A DNA stretch of 6,192 bases. Source: CALFXN01 sp937957815. GTDB taxonomy: Bacteria; Synergistota; Synergistia; Synergistales; Aminobacteriaceae. Positions 6,138 through 6,192 of this stretch are shown one piece after another. Each line of letters opens with the position of its first letter. Within the stretch, counting starts at the first letter, position 1. The notes under the pieces were generated by a model. The model was not told where the DNA came from. It searched no databases and was given only the letters and a program-made list of their open reading frames with translations. A program made the translations under genes and the position numbers. The stretch spans positions 1 through 6,192 of the forward strand of contig DAIQNX010000072.1 of NCBI GenBank assembly GCA_036788195.1. The letters are read 5' to 3'.

Positions 6138-6154
6138 TCCCACTCTCTCCGCCA
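6138..6154 (+). other. Putative attachment-site core (attR): 3' end of a tRNA-Ser-like gene
   Basis: TCCCACTCTCTCCGCCA matches the end of a tRNA. TC plus CCAC fits the T-loop end and T-stem 3' strand, TCTCTCC (6144-6150) a seven-base acceptor strand, G6151 the discriminator, and CCA is encoded at 6152-6154. Acceptor and discriminator suit tRNA-Ser. The sequence upstream does not complete a tRNA: no matching GGAGAGA acceptor strand, D-arm or anticodon arm, and an abrupt change to AT-rich DNA. A terminator lies just downstream, as after a real tRNA gene. This is what remains at the distal end when a phage integrates into a tRNA 3' end and the intact gene is rebuilt at the other end. Confidence 0.6.
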
Positions 6155-6165
6155 TAGCGTGTTGC

Positions 6166-6192
6166 AGGGGCGCCGAAAAGGTAGCCCCTTTT
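6166..6192 (+). terminator. Rho-independent terminator, probably the original terminator of the tRNA gene
   Basis: AGGGGC (6166-6171) pairs with GCCCCT (6184-6189). Inside it, GCC can pair with GGT around a GAAAA loop, leaving one bulged A. The final T-run (6189-6192) reaches the window edge and may continue beyond it. It lies 11 bases after the CCA end of the tRNA-like remnant and is probably host DNA beyond the prophage. Confidence 0.65.

Noticed and set aside
6011..6154. A complete tRNA or tmRNA ending at the CCA at 6154
   Set aside because: No 5' acceptor strand complementary to TCTCTCC, no D-arm and no anticodon arm could be placed upstream. Only the last 17 bases look tRNA-like.
1..6192. 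CRISPR array, insertion sequence or transposase
   Set aside because: No spaced repeats, terminal inverted repeats or transposase motifs were seen. The only tandem repeat is two 12-bp copies at 6053-6076.

Overview
The window looks like the right-hand end of a tailed-phage genome, most likely an integrated prophage, in a moderately high-GC bacterium. Genes are tightly packed on the + strand, Shine-Dalgarno (SD) sequences are strong and GGAGG-like, and GTG starts are frequent. A holin laid out like lambda S and a GH108-type muramidase favour a Gram-negative host. I cannot name the genus. A proteobacterium or synergistete is possible, but that is only an impression from the style of the polyvalent protein.

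Bases 1-4098 are the 3' part of one very large open frame. It is open at base 1, so the true start lies upstream and the GTG at 91 is probably an internal valine. The protein reads as a phage polyvalent (multi-effector) protein. In order it shows the tail of a probable ADP-ribosyltransferase-like module, a zincin-like region with a degenerate HEIFE motif, a MuF-C-like (BECR-type nuclease) region of clearly lower GC, a charged helical region, and a long C-terminal block resembling LPD38. Such proteins are thought to be carried in the virion and delivered with the DNA.

An intrinsic terminator (4115-4144) follows, with almost no space before the next SD. Bases 4161-6011 form a compact lysis cassette: a well-supported 24-codon mini-ORF, an M15-type zinc peptidase, a lambda-like holin, an unrecognised 139-residue protein, and a GH108 muramidase with a peptidoglycan-binding C-terminal domain. 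Stops and starts in this block touch or overlap, suggesting one translationally coupled operon. No Rz/Rz1 spanin pair was recognised.

Bases 6012-6192 hold no gene. They carry an AT-rich stretch with a 14-bp palindrome and a tandem 12-bp repeat, then a 17-base match to the 3' end of a tRNA-Ser-like gene including CCA, then a rho-independent terminator. This is the layout expected at an attachment site where a phage integrated into the 3' end of a tRNA gene. The right prophage boundary therefore probably lies near 6138-6154.
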